Positions 51,660-63,292 of a DNA stretch of 64,000 bases are shown in pieces. The notes beneath the pieces were generated by a model that was given only the letters and a program-made list of their open reading frames with translations, searched no databases and was not told where the DNA came from. The position numbers and the translations under genes are program-made. The DNA is from Rhizophagus clarus (Eukaryota > Glomeromycota > Glomeromycetes > Glomerales > Glomeraceae): the NCBI GenBank assembly GCA_015698045.1, contig BLAL01000286.1, positions 434,001 to 498,000 on the forward strand. Reading direction: 5' to 3'. Each line of letters starts with the position of its first letter. The first letter of the stretch is position 1.

Positions 51660-54590
51660 ATGAGTTTCAAATGCCCCTTTTGTATGCGAATATTCAGTCA
51701 ACGCTTTGCATATACTCAACACGCCCAAAATGCTTAAAAAATGTAGAAGTAGAAGTAGAAGAAGATGATGATAATAATGATAGTGAAAAATATAGCAGTG
51801 AAATGGATACAAGAAGTAATCTAAGTAGTGAATATGAAAATGATAAAGTTGAGGTAATTATGTTATTTCAGATTATTCTTTTTAAAGCTCTCAAGAAAAA
51901 GCTCAAATTATACTAACTCATTTGGTTTATAATTTTAGATGGATGATGATAATGATGTACAAAATATGTCATTTGACAGTATTGGAAGTGCAATATCAGA
52001 GATGAGCCTTGAAGATAGTAACTTTGAAAATATATTAGATTCATCTGAAGAGCCTGAAATTTTTGAAGAACCCAAAAATCTCAATACCAAAACTTGCACA
52101 GAATTTCCTAATGATGCTTATAAAGATCTAATGTTATTAGTAACGAAATATAAAATAAACAATAAAGGTGGTAATGAAATAATACGTTTTTTTAATAAAC
52201 ATTCAAATCTTACAGAATCACCATTACCAAAAAATATCGAACAGGGACGAGCATTTATGAATAATATGAAGTTTTCTAATTTAGAATTTAGTAAAGTTCT
52301 TATAACAAAACATGAGGATAAAGATTATTTTCTTTATTATCAAAACTTAATACAGTGCATCAAAAATATCTTAACTGTTCCTGACATAACACAAAATTTT
52401 GCGCTATCTTACGAAAACTATGAGGTAAATAGTAAATATTAGTTAATTCAATAATCTAAATAATATTTATTTTAATTTATTTATATTATTTTATAGTATA
52501 ATAGAGAAAGTATTTACAGTGAACAAAACACTGGAAAATGGTGGAAAACTACGCAAGAATCCTTACCTACTGGTTCCAAATTATTATCAATTATTTTATA
52601 TTCAGATGCAACAACTACAGATACATTAGGAAAAAGTCAATTGCATCCAATATATATTACATTAGGTAATATCCCAATATGGCATCGTAATAAACAGGAT
52701 GCAAAGCAACTTTTGGGATATTTACCAATTTTAGAAGCTGCAAATAAAGATCTGGTTCGTGATACCTTTCATAAATCTTTACGTCATTTACTAGAACCAA
52801 TTATTTTATTAAAAGATGGTATAGATCTTTTTATAAATAATGAAAATACCTGGTTTTATCCTAGAGTTTCAACTATTATTGCAGATTGGCCGGAGGCTGC
52901 AAGTTTTTGTTTAGTTTATAAATCCTCCAATTCAAACCTTCCATGTCACTCCTGTTTAGTTAAAAGGGAAAATCTTGCAAATATAGACTTATCGGTTAAT
53001 GATGTAATACTAAGAACTCATGATAAAATGCGTAAAAATTTTGAAATGATACACAAAGATCTGTTTGCATAGAATCTGTACATAATTTTTTTTGGGATTT
53101 ACCGTAAGTATGCAAAAGTAGAAATAATTATAATAACATATATATATATTAATTATAAATATTTATATTATCAAGGAATATAAATATCTACTTGGCTACC
53201 GTTCCTGACAGAATGCATCATTTAGATTTAGGATTATTTCGTTATCAAATTATCTTCACATGCGATATCTTAAAATCACGGTAATAAATTAGTTGAAGAA
53301 GTAGATCGCCGTCTAGCAGCAATTCCACATTTTCCCGGCATTAAAATTTTTTCCAATGGACTGCAGTCAATTGCAAGATTAACTGCTAGTGAATATCGAA
53401 GTTTGATGAAAGTCATGATATTTGTTATTGATAATTTATATGATGAAAATAATAACAAAGTAGATAATTTTGTAAATAATGATGATCTTACGAAATTGTA
53501 CGAATATTGGAATGAAATGTATATTTTAAGTAGATATGAAGAATTTAGTGAAAGCAACTTGGAGAAATTTAATGTATGTATTAAAATTTTAGTAAAATTG
53601 AAAATTTAAATTAAATAAATTAAATTAACATTTAAATTTTAGGATGCAATACATAGATGGGCCCAGATGTTTGTTAAGGCTTTTAAATTTGTTTCTCCTT
53701 CCAATTTGAAGTTACCTAAATTGCATTCATGGGTTTATCATATTATTGACTCAATACGATCTTATGGCGCAATAAATGGCTATACTACAGAAACTTATGA
53801 AAGTCTTCACAAATATTTCGTTAAAATACCCTACTGAATTAGCAATAAAAAAGATGTTGAACCTCAGCTTACGAACTGTAAGTATTTGAAAATTTATTTA
53901 TTGTATATATTTATTATATAACTTAAGATGGAAATTAAATTAATAGATAAAACGTCAAGCAATATCTATTAGAATGTCTCAACATTCAGTGAATCTGGCA
54001 AAAACACCTCGCACTTGTAAATTTTCTGCAAGACTCTTTGAATTCTCTTTACAAGATGCAAATACATTTTTTAATGAAAAAAAAGATTCTGTAGACAATA
54101 AAATGCAGACTGGTTTTGCTAGATTTATAAGTTGTCTGGATTCATATCTAGATTTACTTGATGGTTTCACAATTATTGGTGAAACCTGAATAAACATATA
54201 CGGATCGGTAACACTGGAAAATGGTGCCATAATGCGTGCCACAAACAGGTATCATAATAAAGTATGGTTTAGCGACATAGCTATTTCAATGGATTCTGAA
54301 GAATCAAATGATTATATATCAGACAAAGGACTTTGTTATGGACAGGTATTTTTCCAATTTATGTAATAATTTATTATAAAAGTATTAATAAATATTTATT
54401 ATTTATAGGCCTTATTGTTAGCAGAAGTATTAACAGACCCACCGCTAAATCTCGCATTAATTCAATGGTACGATTTTAAATCTAAAAGGAACCCATATTT
54501 ATATGGATGTCCTCACTTAAAATTGATAGAATTATATAACTTTGTAGCTATAGAGTCTATACATGGTGTCATTCACATAGTACCCTGATT
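51660..54590 (+). pseudogene. CACTA-2 transposase, Plavaka type, damaged multi-exon gene
   Basis: ATG 51,660 starts a C2H2 finger (MSFKCPFCMRIFSQRFAYTQ, H), then a frame change and an acidic stretch. Later exons: about 51,939-52,421; 52,498-53,100; 53,175-53,570; 53,643-53,878; 53,955-54,350; 54,410-54,590. The core has IILYSDATTTDTLGKSQLHP, YITLGNIPIWHRNKQDAKQL, LGYLPILEAANKD, ASFCLVYKSSNSNLPCHSCL and VPDRMHHLDLGLFRYQI, typical of Plavaka transposases. In-frame stops or shifts are seen near 51,746, 53,072, 53,835 and 54,187. It points toward the right inverted repeat. Confidence 0.8.
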
Positions 54591-54945
54591 TGATAAACAA
54601 AATGAATATTTTGTAAATAAATATATTTTTTAGTCACTTGATATAGAAGTTTTGATTTATTTTAATAAAATTATATCCTTAAAAGAATTTATGGTCACGT
54701 TTTGCATATCATAAATAAAATGCAGATTTATTTATTTAATTATTAATAACGCGGGTGTGACATAAATAAATCGTGACTGAAATTTGTGTTCAATTTGTGT
54801 TGATAATTCTGGTAAAAAATTATTAATTTTGGCCAAATTTCGTTAAATTTGTTAAATTTGTGTTGAATTTGTGTTGAATTTGTGTTGCGTAATTTTTTAT
54901 TTATCACAAGGGGATGATATTTAGTAATTGTATGTACGATGTACA

Positions 54946-55418
54946 AGATTTTTTTTATGATTTTTTTAAGAAATGTACGCAAAATATTTAATTATTTTTA
55001 ATTAAATTGATTAAAAAAAATTAATTTTTTTAAGAAATGTATGCGAAATATTTAAAATTCAATAGAATGTGCTAATAATAAATTGTTTTATTTTTAAATA
55101 TGATATATTGATATTTATATTTAAAACAATTAAACATATACATGATTTTCAATTATTTTTAATTGAAATGAAACTGAAATCAAACTAAGATTTTTTTTTA
55201 TTTTTTGATTTAATCATGATATTTATATTTAGATAATTGAGATTTAATTAATATGTTTAATGATGAAAAGTGTAATAAATTAAATTTAATTGAAACGAGA
55301 AATAAAATCAAACCAAAGAGGTATTGTTCAAATTTTATTTAAAGTGACATTTTACGACTTTCTTTCAAATTTTTACTCATCCCAAAATCAAATTATAAAA
55401 ATCAAATCTAAACTAATA
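54946..55418. other. AT-rich spacer, no gene
   Basis: TTTTTTTAAGAAATGTAYGC followed by RAAATATTTAA is repeated at about 54,963 and 55,017. Nothing else is recognisable. Confidence 0.4.
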
Positions 55419-55586
55419 ATGCCTCGCCACACACGTTCACGTCATTTCCACTATAACGTCCATTGGAACTGGGCTATGATGGACGAACTTGTTGACATAC
55501 GCCGAGACAGAAACCGCGCCTACCACAATATTAATGGTAGAAGCTGCTATGATTTTTGGGACTCTGTTGCCAATAGGTTCATATGA
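55419..55586 (+). CDS. Short Myb/SANT-like fragment
   Basis: 55 residues from ATG 55,419 (MPRHTRSRHFHYNVHWNWAM) continuing with DELVDIRRDRNRAYHNINGR and FWDSVANRF. The Trp and hydrophobic spacing resembles the N-terminal part of Myb/SANT-like DNA-binding domains common in fungal transposon proteins. It is too short to be a full protein and is probably a remnant or a first exon. Confidence 0.4.
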   Translation: MPRHTRSRHFHYNVHWNWAMMDELVDIRRDRNRAYHNINGRSCYDFWDSVANRFI

Positions 55587-55883
55587 CTAATATCTATAAT
55601 TTCTTTAAGAAAGAATTTAAATTCAAGGCAAACGCGGCATAGTAGCCAATATCTTTATTAATTATTATTTAATCGATACAATTTATAAAAATAAAAAGAA
55701 AACAAAAATAAAATAAAACTAACTAAAAATAAAGCTATATAGTCTCCTAAGTAAAAATAAAGTAATAAAAATTAATCTAAAAGAATAATTGCATTACACT
55801 AAATTTCTCTAGATCTTCCCCCTTGATATATTCCAACCAAAGTAGAAGCAACTATACTAACATAATAACGGATAACACGCCCA
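55587..55883. other. Spacer / 3' end region of non-LTR element
   Basis: AT-rich, with no gene. The 3' end of the minus-strand non-LTR retrotransposon should lie here. No clear poly(A) or short tandem tail marks it. Confidence 0.35.
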
Positions 55884-58800
55884 CTATAAAAATCGACATC
55901 CCATTCTGCAAAAGCTGTTATTAAGTAGCACCGTTAGACGACTCATAAAACCCGACAAATGATTAAACCATGGTAATCCCTGAATCATCGAGTTCTTTAG
56001 CCAATCAGTTCCGGAGTCACATGAATTCACGAGATGGGTCGGAGGAGGTAATGAAGAGAAAGGTACATACGTAGAAGCAGGCAAATTAGAAGGCCGAGGA
56101 GTAGTTTTCAATTTGAGAGTGATGTGCATCGCATCTTCCCATCTACTTTTGTCATAGGTACGCGGATTCCAGATGCGTCTTCGAAGTTTCTGGACAAAAT
56201 TGTTGTGAATCGCAGCTACAATCTTCATAGCTGATTGTCTAGGAATAGATAAGTCTACAAACAAATCAATAAAAAGTTTGGGCAGGCAACCCCGAATGAG
56301 AGCATACGAGGACCAATTAGAAGAGGAAATAGACCAGCAAGAAAGAGAAGAAAGCTTCCTGATCATTGGCGTGGGATCCACATCAGCCAATTCACCAGCT
56401 TCACGAAGCTTGGAGAATAAATGATTCTGGTAGGACTGTAAAATCTGGTGCATAGCGGTACGTCATTTGGAGTAGAGAATAAAGTGCATCAGATCTTCTT
56501 TGCGAATGCAGCAGGAGTGACACGTTAAAAGATCAATATAAAGATCTGGGCGTGTGATCTTCAACTTCTCCAGGAGAGGCAAGTCATCAAGGAAAAGCTT
56601 GAATTTGAATGTGTAATGTCTTGAAGCGTGGTGAGCTTGGAAGGAAGCGTCGTGAGATGGAGAGAAATTAAGGGTGAACCAGGTAAGATCCCAGTCAACG
56701 ATATAATCATCCCGATCAGTCAAACAAAAAGTAAACTGAAAGCAGGTGAGTGATAAGAGGTCCCTCATATAGGTAGCCTGATAATAAGCCTTAAAGAGGC
56801 GCCTAGGATTGGATTCACAAATAATGTTGTCGTAAACCAGGCGGATACTGTGTGAAGAAGTGAAGATGGCCTCAGGAAGAGGAAAAGCATCATCTGACTG
56901 ATGAGTAGAGTTAGCAAGAGAGTCGGTAAAATCATTCCAATAATTGCCATCGTGACCTTTGACTTTAACGGGAAAAACAGACAGCCGTTTCTCGCGAACG
57001 CAACATTCTATAGAAGCCCACAGTTCAAAATTGGTGGTTTTGTAGTAGAGTGACTGTTAGTATAAGTAGAGGAAGCGCAAAGACGCAAACCATCTATAGC
57101 AGCTTGAGAGTCTGTGTAGATGGAAACAACAGAATCATCGGGAGTGACGCTAAGAGCAGCATAAATCGCAGCGGTTTCAGCTCTAGTGGAGGAAGGCCAA
57201 TTGCGAATAGTACCATGTACATAAGTAGCAACAGAATTGAGGAATCCAGCATCAGAGATAATCTGAACCCAGGACCAACCCATTGAGACAGCAGGTGTTC
57301 CAAGGTTTATAAGAGAACCATCAGTATAATACCGGTAGTGAGAACCTGGCAGAAGAACGATAGGAGAGGGAAGACCGGATAAGTCAGACAAAGCTGGAGA
57401 ACTTGTCGAATCATTATTCACCGCGGGGAGGGAAAAAGAAAAGTCAGGAGAAATAGATAGACATATGTAGTACGAAACCACCATAGTACATATGTCTGCC
57501 CAAGAGTAGGGGGAAACCACTTCCGTAGTAGTAGGCCGAATGCGCTCGCTATGGGTAGGGAGAATCAAAGACCTTAGAAGGGAGACCGTGAAAGTACACC
57601 TAGGCTCAACAGAGGTGTATTTATTAGCAGCGGGGAAGGGAACATAAGCCTCACAACCCGGGCAAGGGTGAAGGCGGATAACATCACCAGGAGAGGAAAG
57701 ACAGTTGGACGTCCATACAAGTATCTTTCTTAGGTTGAACGGTAAGCTGCTTGCCAAAAAGAGGAGCAGCGTTGCCATCTAATGTAACAAGCTAATGCCT
57801 ATTCTTTTGATTAGTAGTAACACCAGGAACCAAAGAAACAGCAGAAAAGTCTGTAGGAGAACACACGTAACGATCGTATAAACGGTCGTGAGAATCAGGG
57901 ATGGTAGTGGTAGCTTGAATATCCAAGTACCATTTATGTGGGAAGGAACGGCCACGTTTGTCAGGTAATAGAGCAATATAAGTAGTCCGATAGGCGGTCC
58001 AGGAAACAAGATGGGTGCCAGTGGGCATGATCAACTGCGAGAGATAGTACAGATGACGCCTTCGGAGAACCTTAAGACAAGCCTTAAAAGTTTTAGGACT
58101 CATACATGAATATAAAGGAGTATGGCCAGGTAAAGTAAGGTCCGAACATAGCGAAGAGGAATTAGCATGTTGCAGTCGGAAGGGGGTGGATACTATGGAA
58201 GCAAGAGTGCAGACGATATAATCACATTTAAAAACATTTATATTGGACCATAAAGACCAATCAGCCACCATCAAGGGAGAAACAGGAATCAAAAATTGAA
58301 ATTGAATCAACATTAATCTATAAACAAATAAACGTTGAATAAAAGAAGTAGTAGAATTAGCCATTAAAAACAAATTATTAACATGACATTGAATCAAATG
58401 GGAAGACAAATTGATCAAGCCCAGAGCTTGAGAAAGATATAAAATAGGATTGGGAAGAGCTCGAGAAAAGTTAGCCTTCTGTTTGACCAGTGAGCGGACG
58501 AGTCTTGTAACAATATAACAATCTTTATCTGAAAGGTGAGTGACTTGCATATGGTATTCAAGCTTGGGGATGAGCACCGTATTGTAAAGGTAAACAACCT
58601 GCTTGGCCGTGAGTTTAGCCGGGCGGAGAGTAGCGGCGAAGGAATTGCATTCATTAGCAATTTGCTTTTTGACAAAATCCCTAGAGCCTTTAATGTTGAA
58701 CCAAACCCCTAAAAACCGAAAAGAAGAAGTAATAGAGATGGGGACAACTGAGATAGAGGAAATACTATTTAAAGAGGATAAAGATAAATTAAACTCCACA

Positions 58801-58889
58801 GGGGAGATAGTAGAAGTGGTGGTGAGAGGTAGAGAGTTTGATATCAAAACATATTTGTGGTGATTAGCAGAAGTGTTGTTCAGTGCATA
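55884..58889 (-). pseudogene. Non-LTR retrotransposon (LINE): RT C-terminus, RNase H and tail
   Basis: Continues in frame from 63,293 after CACTA-3 is removed (EEF|YALNN). 58,889-57,792 is RT thumb/connection (FRFLGVWFNIKGSRDFVKKQ, LYNTVLIPKLEYHMQVTHLS). A shift near 57,735 leads to an RNase H domain with SHYRYYTDGSLINLGTPAVS, STRAETAAIYAALSV, SIYTDSQAAIDGL and, after another 1-base shift near 57,030, VKGHDGNYWNDFTDSLA, so all catalytic acids and the His are present. The tail runs to 55,884 with TGA at 56,463. It is damaged by two shifts and at least one stop. LINEs with RNase H at the end of ORF2 are of I/Tad-like type. Confidence 0.85.
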
Positions 58890-59051
58890 AAACACAGGTC
58901 GAATGATGTCAAATCGGCTATCAATCGGCTATCAATCGGCCATCAGGATTGATGAACGGTCAAACCAATCGATATTCAATCGGCAATAAATTGTACTACC
59001 CGATTGATGCCGGATTATGTCGAAAATCGGCACCAAATCGGCATGCCGATT

Positions 59052-59450
59052 GAAAGATCAATGATCGTCGATTGATGGTTGATTGATGGTCGATTGATGG
59101 TCGATTGATGGTCGATTGATGGTCGATTGATGGTCAAATTATGGTCGATTGATGGTCAAATTATGGTCGATTGATGGTCAAATTATGGTCAAATTATGGT
59201 CAAATTATGGTCAAATTATGGTCAAATTATGGTCAAATTATGGTCAAATTATGGTCAAATTATGGTCAAATTATGGTCAAATTATGGTCAAATTATGGTC
59301 AAATTATGGTCAAATTATGGTCGAATTATGGTCAAATTATGGTCAAATTATGGTCGAATTATGGTCAAATTATGGTCAAATTATGGTCAAATTATGGTCA
59401 AATTATGGTCAAATTATGGTCAAATTATGGTGAAATTATGATCGACTGAC
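59052..59450. repeat. 11-bp tandem array TTATGGTCAAA (about 36 copies)
   Basis: Starts as TTGATGGTCGA copies and becomes homogeneous TTATGGTCAAA. Because 11 is not a multiple of three it gives artificial long frames in all three phases. A shorter version lies at 60,680-60,860. Confidence 0.95.
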
Positions 59451-60252
59451 CAATTTTTGTAGAATCATATAACGAATAATAAAATTTATTATAGCACATA
59501 ATATTTAGAATTACAAATAAAATACATAGTATCTTTATTTATATTAATAAGTATTTAAAATAAAAACATTCATCATAATAATATGTTAGTATATGACTGA
59601 TAAAGTTAGTAATATTTAATAAATAGTAAAGCGTAAATATAAAAAGTTAGTAATAATTACACAAATACAAAAAGTTAGTATTATGAAGAGTTTGATAAAA
59701 TTTATAAAAAAAAAAAAGAAAAAAATACGTGATGATGTTAGTAAAATATAAAAAAAAAGAATAACATTAGTAATATTAAAAAAAAGAATAACATTAAAAA
59801 AAGGTAAAGTTAATATTATAAAATAAAATATAGTTAGTAATCAGTACAATAAATTTAATGACAAAAATACAATAATTAATATACCTGTAAAATGTAATAA
59901 GAGTAAGAAGAAAATAGAAAAGAAAGAGTGTAAGAAAACAGAAAAAAATAAACAGAGTCGCGTTTAGTTATTTATATGCATGTTAAGATCAGGTCACGTG
60001 ATAAAGATCAGACCGAATTTTGATTGGTTAATAATAGATAAATTGAAAAACTATGTTGTAATTTTTTCATCTCATATAGTTATATATATAGTGATCTTTT
60101 AAATTTGTATTAAAATTTACCTTGGACTTTTGGATACCTAATTTTTTTAAAAGCTTCTATTTGTATATTACATGTGTCACGTGATATAATATTGTAAAAT
60201 TTTGTTAATAAAATTTAGTATTATATGTATATATTACTCGAATATGTTGCGA
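59451..60252. other. CACTA-3 AT-rich internal region
   Basis: GTTAGTAATA-rich sequence of the type found in the other CACTA arms; no gene. 59,452-59,700 is repeated with few changes at 60,865-61,110. CCGAATTTTGATTGGTTAAT at 60,012 resembles 48,755-48,780. Confidence 0.5.
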
Positions 60253-60505
60253 TTAATCGTAATTAATGTTACATTTGTAATACAAGTTTAAGAAAAGTTT
60301 GCTCGAACTTTTCTTAATTGTGATCATGTTACAATTGTAATACAAGTTTAAGAAAAGTTCACTCGAATTTTTCTTAATCGTGATCATGTTACATTTGTAA
60401 TACAAGTTTAAGAAAAGTTCACTCGAATTTTTCTTAATTGTGATCATGTTATACAATTGTAATACAAGTTTAAGAAAAGTTCGCTCAAATTTTTCTTAAT
60501 CGTGT
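60253..60505. repeat. ~62-bp tandem repeat (4 copies)
   Basis: Unit with GTAATACAAGTTTAAGAAAA, GTTCRCTCGAA and TTTTTCTTAATYGTGATCAT, including an internal inverted repeat AAGAAAAGTTC/GAACTTTTCTT. Copies start near 60,268, 60,330, 60,392 and 60,456. Confidence 0.85.
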
Positions 60506-61190
60506 ACAGGTCAAATGATGCCAAATCGGCTATCAATCAGCTATCAATCGGCTATCAGGATTGATGAATAGTCAAACGAATCGATATTCAATCGGCAATA
60601 AATCGTACTACCCGATTGATGCCGGATGATGTCAAAAATCGGCACCAAATCGGGTTGCCGATTGAAAGATCAATGATCGTTAATTGATGGTCGATTGATG
60701 GTCAAATTATGGTCAAATTATGGTCAAATTATGGTCGATTGATGGTCGATTGATGGTCAAATTATGGTCAAATTATGGTCGATTGATGGTCGATTGATGG
60801 TCAAATTATGGTCAAATTATGGTCAATTTATGGTCAATTTATGGTCAATTGATGGTCGAAAGACCAATTTTTGTAAAATCATATAACGAATAATAAAATT
60901 TATTATAGCACATAATATTTAGAATTACAAATAAAATACATAGTATCTTTATTTATATTAATAAGCATTTAAAATAAAAACATTCATTATAATAATATGT
61001 TAGTATATGACTGATAAAGTTAGTAATATTTAATAAAAGCGTAAATATAAAAAGTTAGTAATAATTATAATAAAATACACAAATACAAAAAGTTAGTATT
61101 ATGAAGAGTTTTTAGTAAAATATAGAAAAAAGAATAACATTAGTAATATTAAAAAAAGGTAAAGTTAATATATAATTTAATAAAAAGTGT
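60506..61190. repeat. Second copy of the CACTA-3 left end
   Basis: ACAGGTCAAATGATGCCAAA and everything up to the GTTAGTA region repeat 58,895-59,750 in the same orientation, with a shorter TGGTCAA array. It is either an internal duplication or a second element whose right end was lost. Confidence 0.8.
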
Positions 61191-61199
61191 ATTTTTTTT

Positions 61200-63010
61200 T
61201 AAAAAATGTTACGAAATCTAAAAAAATTCTCTATTAAAAATATCTCATACAAACTCTTAGAAAACCTCAAAAAAAAAAAAATCTCTGAATCTTAGAAAAT
61301 TCAAAAAAAAAAAATCATTTCCTACACAAATCTTGGGATATCTCAAAAAGATATCTCAAAAAAAAAAATTTTCTATCAAAAATATTCATACGAACCCTAA
61401 AAAATTTCACAAAAAAGGAATCTCTACCAAAATATCCCATATGAACTCTTAGGAAATCTCTCTCAAAAAAATTTTCTATCAAAGAATCCCATACGAACCC
61501 TTTCCATATGAACCCTTAGAAAATCTCTTAAGAAAAACTTTTCTATCAGATATCCCATACGAACTCTTTCCATAGTATGAACTAAGAAAATCTCTTAAAA
61601 AAAAATTTTCTATCAAAGAATCACATACGAACCTTTCCATACGAACTCTTAGAAAATCTCTTAAGAAAAATTTTTCTATCAGATATCCCATACGAACTCT
61701 TAAAATAAAAAAAAAATCAATTTATCAAAAATATCCTATACAAATCTTAGAAATCTCTCCCAAAAAATTTTCTATCAAAGAATCTCATGCGAATCCTTTC
61801 CATATGAACCCTAAAAAATTTCACAAAAAAATTTTCTATCAGATATCCCATACGAACTCCTATACGAACTCTTAGAAAATCTCTTAAAAAAAATTTTCTA
61901 TCAAAGAATCCCATACGAACCTTTTCCATATGAACTTTTAGAAATCTCTCAAAAAAAAATTTTCTATTAAATAATCCCATACGAACCCTTTCCATACGAA
62001 CTCTTAGAAAATCTCTTAAGAAAAATTTTTCTATCAGATATCCCATACGAACTCTTAAAATAAAAAAAAAATCAATTTATCAAAAATATCCTATACGAAT
62101 CTTAGAAATCTCTCCCAAAAAATTTTCTATCAAAGAATCCCATGCGAATCCTTTCCATATGAACCCTAAAAAATTTCACAAAAAAATTTTCTATCAGATA
62201 TCCCATACGAACTCCTATACGAACTCTTAGAAAATCTCTTAAAAAAAATTTTCTATCAAAGAATCCCATACGAACCTTTTCCATATGAACTTTTAGAAAT
62301 CTCTCAAAAAAAAATTTTCTATTAAATAATCCCATGCGAACCCTTTCCATACGAACTTTTAGAAAATCTCTTAAGAAAAATTTTTCTATCAGATATCCCA
62401 TACGAACTCTTAAAATAAAAAAAAAATCAATTTATCAAAAATATCCTATACGAACTCTTAGAAAATCTCTTAAAAAAAATTTTCTATCAAAGAATCCCAT
62501 ACGAACCTTTTCCATATGAACTTTTAGAAATCTCTCAAAAAAAAATTTTCTATTAAATAATCCCATGAGAACCCTTTCCATATGAACTCTTAGAAAATAT
62601 CTTAAAAAAATTTTCTATCAGATATCCCATATGAACCCTTCCAATACGAACTCTTAGAAAATCTCTTAAAAAAAAATTTTCTATTAAAGATATCCCATAC
62701 GAACCTTTCCCATATGAACTCTTAGAAAATACGAACTCTTCCCATACAAACTCTCTCAAAAAAAAATTTTCTATTAGATATCACATACGAACTGAACTCA
62801 GAAAATCTCTTAAAAAAAAAATTTTCTACCAGATATCCCATACGAACTCTTTCCATATGAACTCTTAGAAAATAAAAAAAAATTTTCTATTAGATACCCT
62901 ATACGAACTCTTAGAAATATCAAAAAAAAAAAGAATCTCTATTTATCAATACGAATCTCAGGAAATCTATCAAAAAAAATTTTCTATCAGAGTTTAAAAT
63001 GGTTTATAAA
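61200..63010. repeat. Large array of ~60-bp units with 355-bp higher-order repeat
   Basis: About 30 units of the type CCCATACGAACTCTTAGAAA, ATCTCTTAAAAAAAA, TTTTCTATCAAAGAAT. A block of about 355 bp starting TCTTAAAATAAAAAAAAAAT recurs at about 61,696, 62,051 and (start only) 62,407. Frames inside it are repeat artefacts. GAAAAT and ATTTTC arms within each unit could form hairpins. Confidence 0.9.
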
Positions 63011-63289
63011 TAAAACATTATTATTGAAAAAATCTAAAAATCTGCTAATATATAATAAGCCAATTAGCAACCAATCGGTCATCAATCTGATATGTGACCT
63101 ATTGATAACTGGTAAATTCAACCGTACATCAATCAGCCATCAATCAGTCATATGACCGGTTGATAACCGATTTGGATTTTATACCTGATTGATGACCGAT
63201 TGAAAGAATCAGTCATCAATAGGTAACCAATCGGTTACCAATCAGTCACATGACCGATTGGTGACCGATTTGACTCCATTCGACCTGTG
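63011..63289. repeat. CACTA-3 right subterminal repeats
   Basis: About 15 variants of CAATCGGTCATCAATC / GACCGATTGATGACCGATTG in both orientations, ending at the TIR. Confidence 0.8.
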
Positions 63290-63292
63290 AAA

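Larger units (their letters stand above)
48822..54945 (+). mobile_element. CACTA-2: Plavaka-like two-gene element with long inverted repeats
   Basis: 48,822-49,048 and 54,741-54,945 are inverted copies (outer edge TGTACATCG, inner edge TTATTTATGTCACACCCG), each with internal repeats of AACACAAATTGAACACAAAT. Between them a minus-strand gene (49,124-50,511) and a plus-strand Plavaka-type transposase (51,660-54,590) diverge, the same plan as CACTA-1. I find no clear target duplication next to these repeats, and CACTA-like sequence continues to the left (47,519-48,816), so the true ends may lie further out. Confidence 0.6.
58893..63289. mobile_element. CACTA-3: non-autonomous CACTA-like element in a LINE
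   Basis: Left end CACAGGTCGAATGATGTCAA, right end the inverse of CACAGGTCGAATGGAGTCAA. AAA is duplicated at 58,890-58,892 and 63,290-63,292. Excising it restores the LINE reading frame exactly. Subterminal repeats of the type ATCGGCTATCA and ACCGATTGRTGACCGAT lie at both ends. It has no transposase; the 4.4 kb are tandem arrays and AT-rich sequence. The CAC terminus and 3-bp duplication point to the CACTA superfamily. Confidence 0.85.

Noticed and set aside
59149-59449. Long frames encoding repeats of MVKLWSNYGQI
   Set aside because: They come from an 11-bp tandem repeat, which opens all three forward frames. No protein is supported.
59052-59450. Possible CRISPR-like array
   Set aside because: The 11-bp units have no unique spacers and the context is a eukaryotic transposon.
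61479-62759. Minus-strand frames with repeated MGYLIEKFFLRDFL-like units
   Set aside because: They lie in the 60-bp array and follow its repeat period; both strands give frames.
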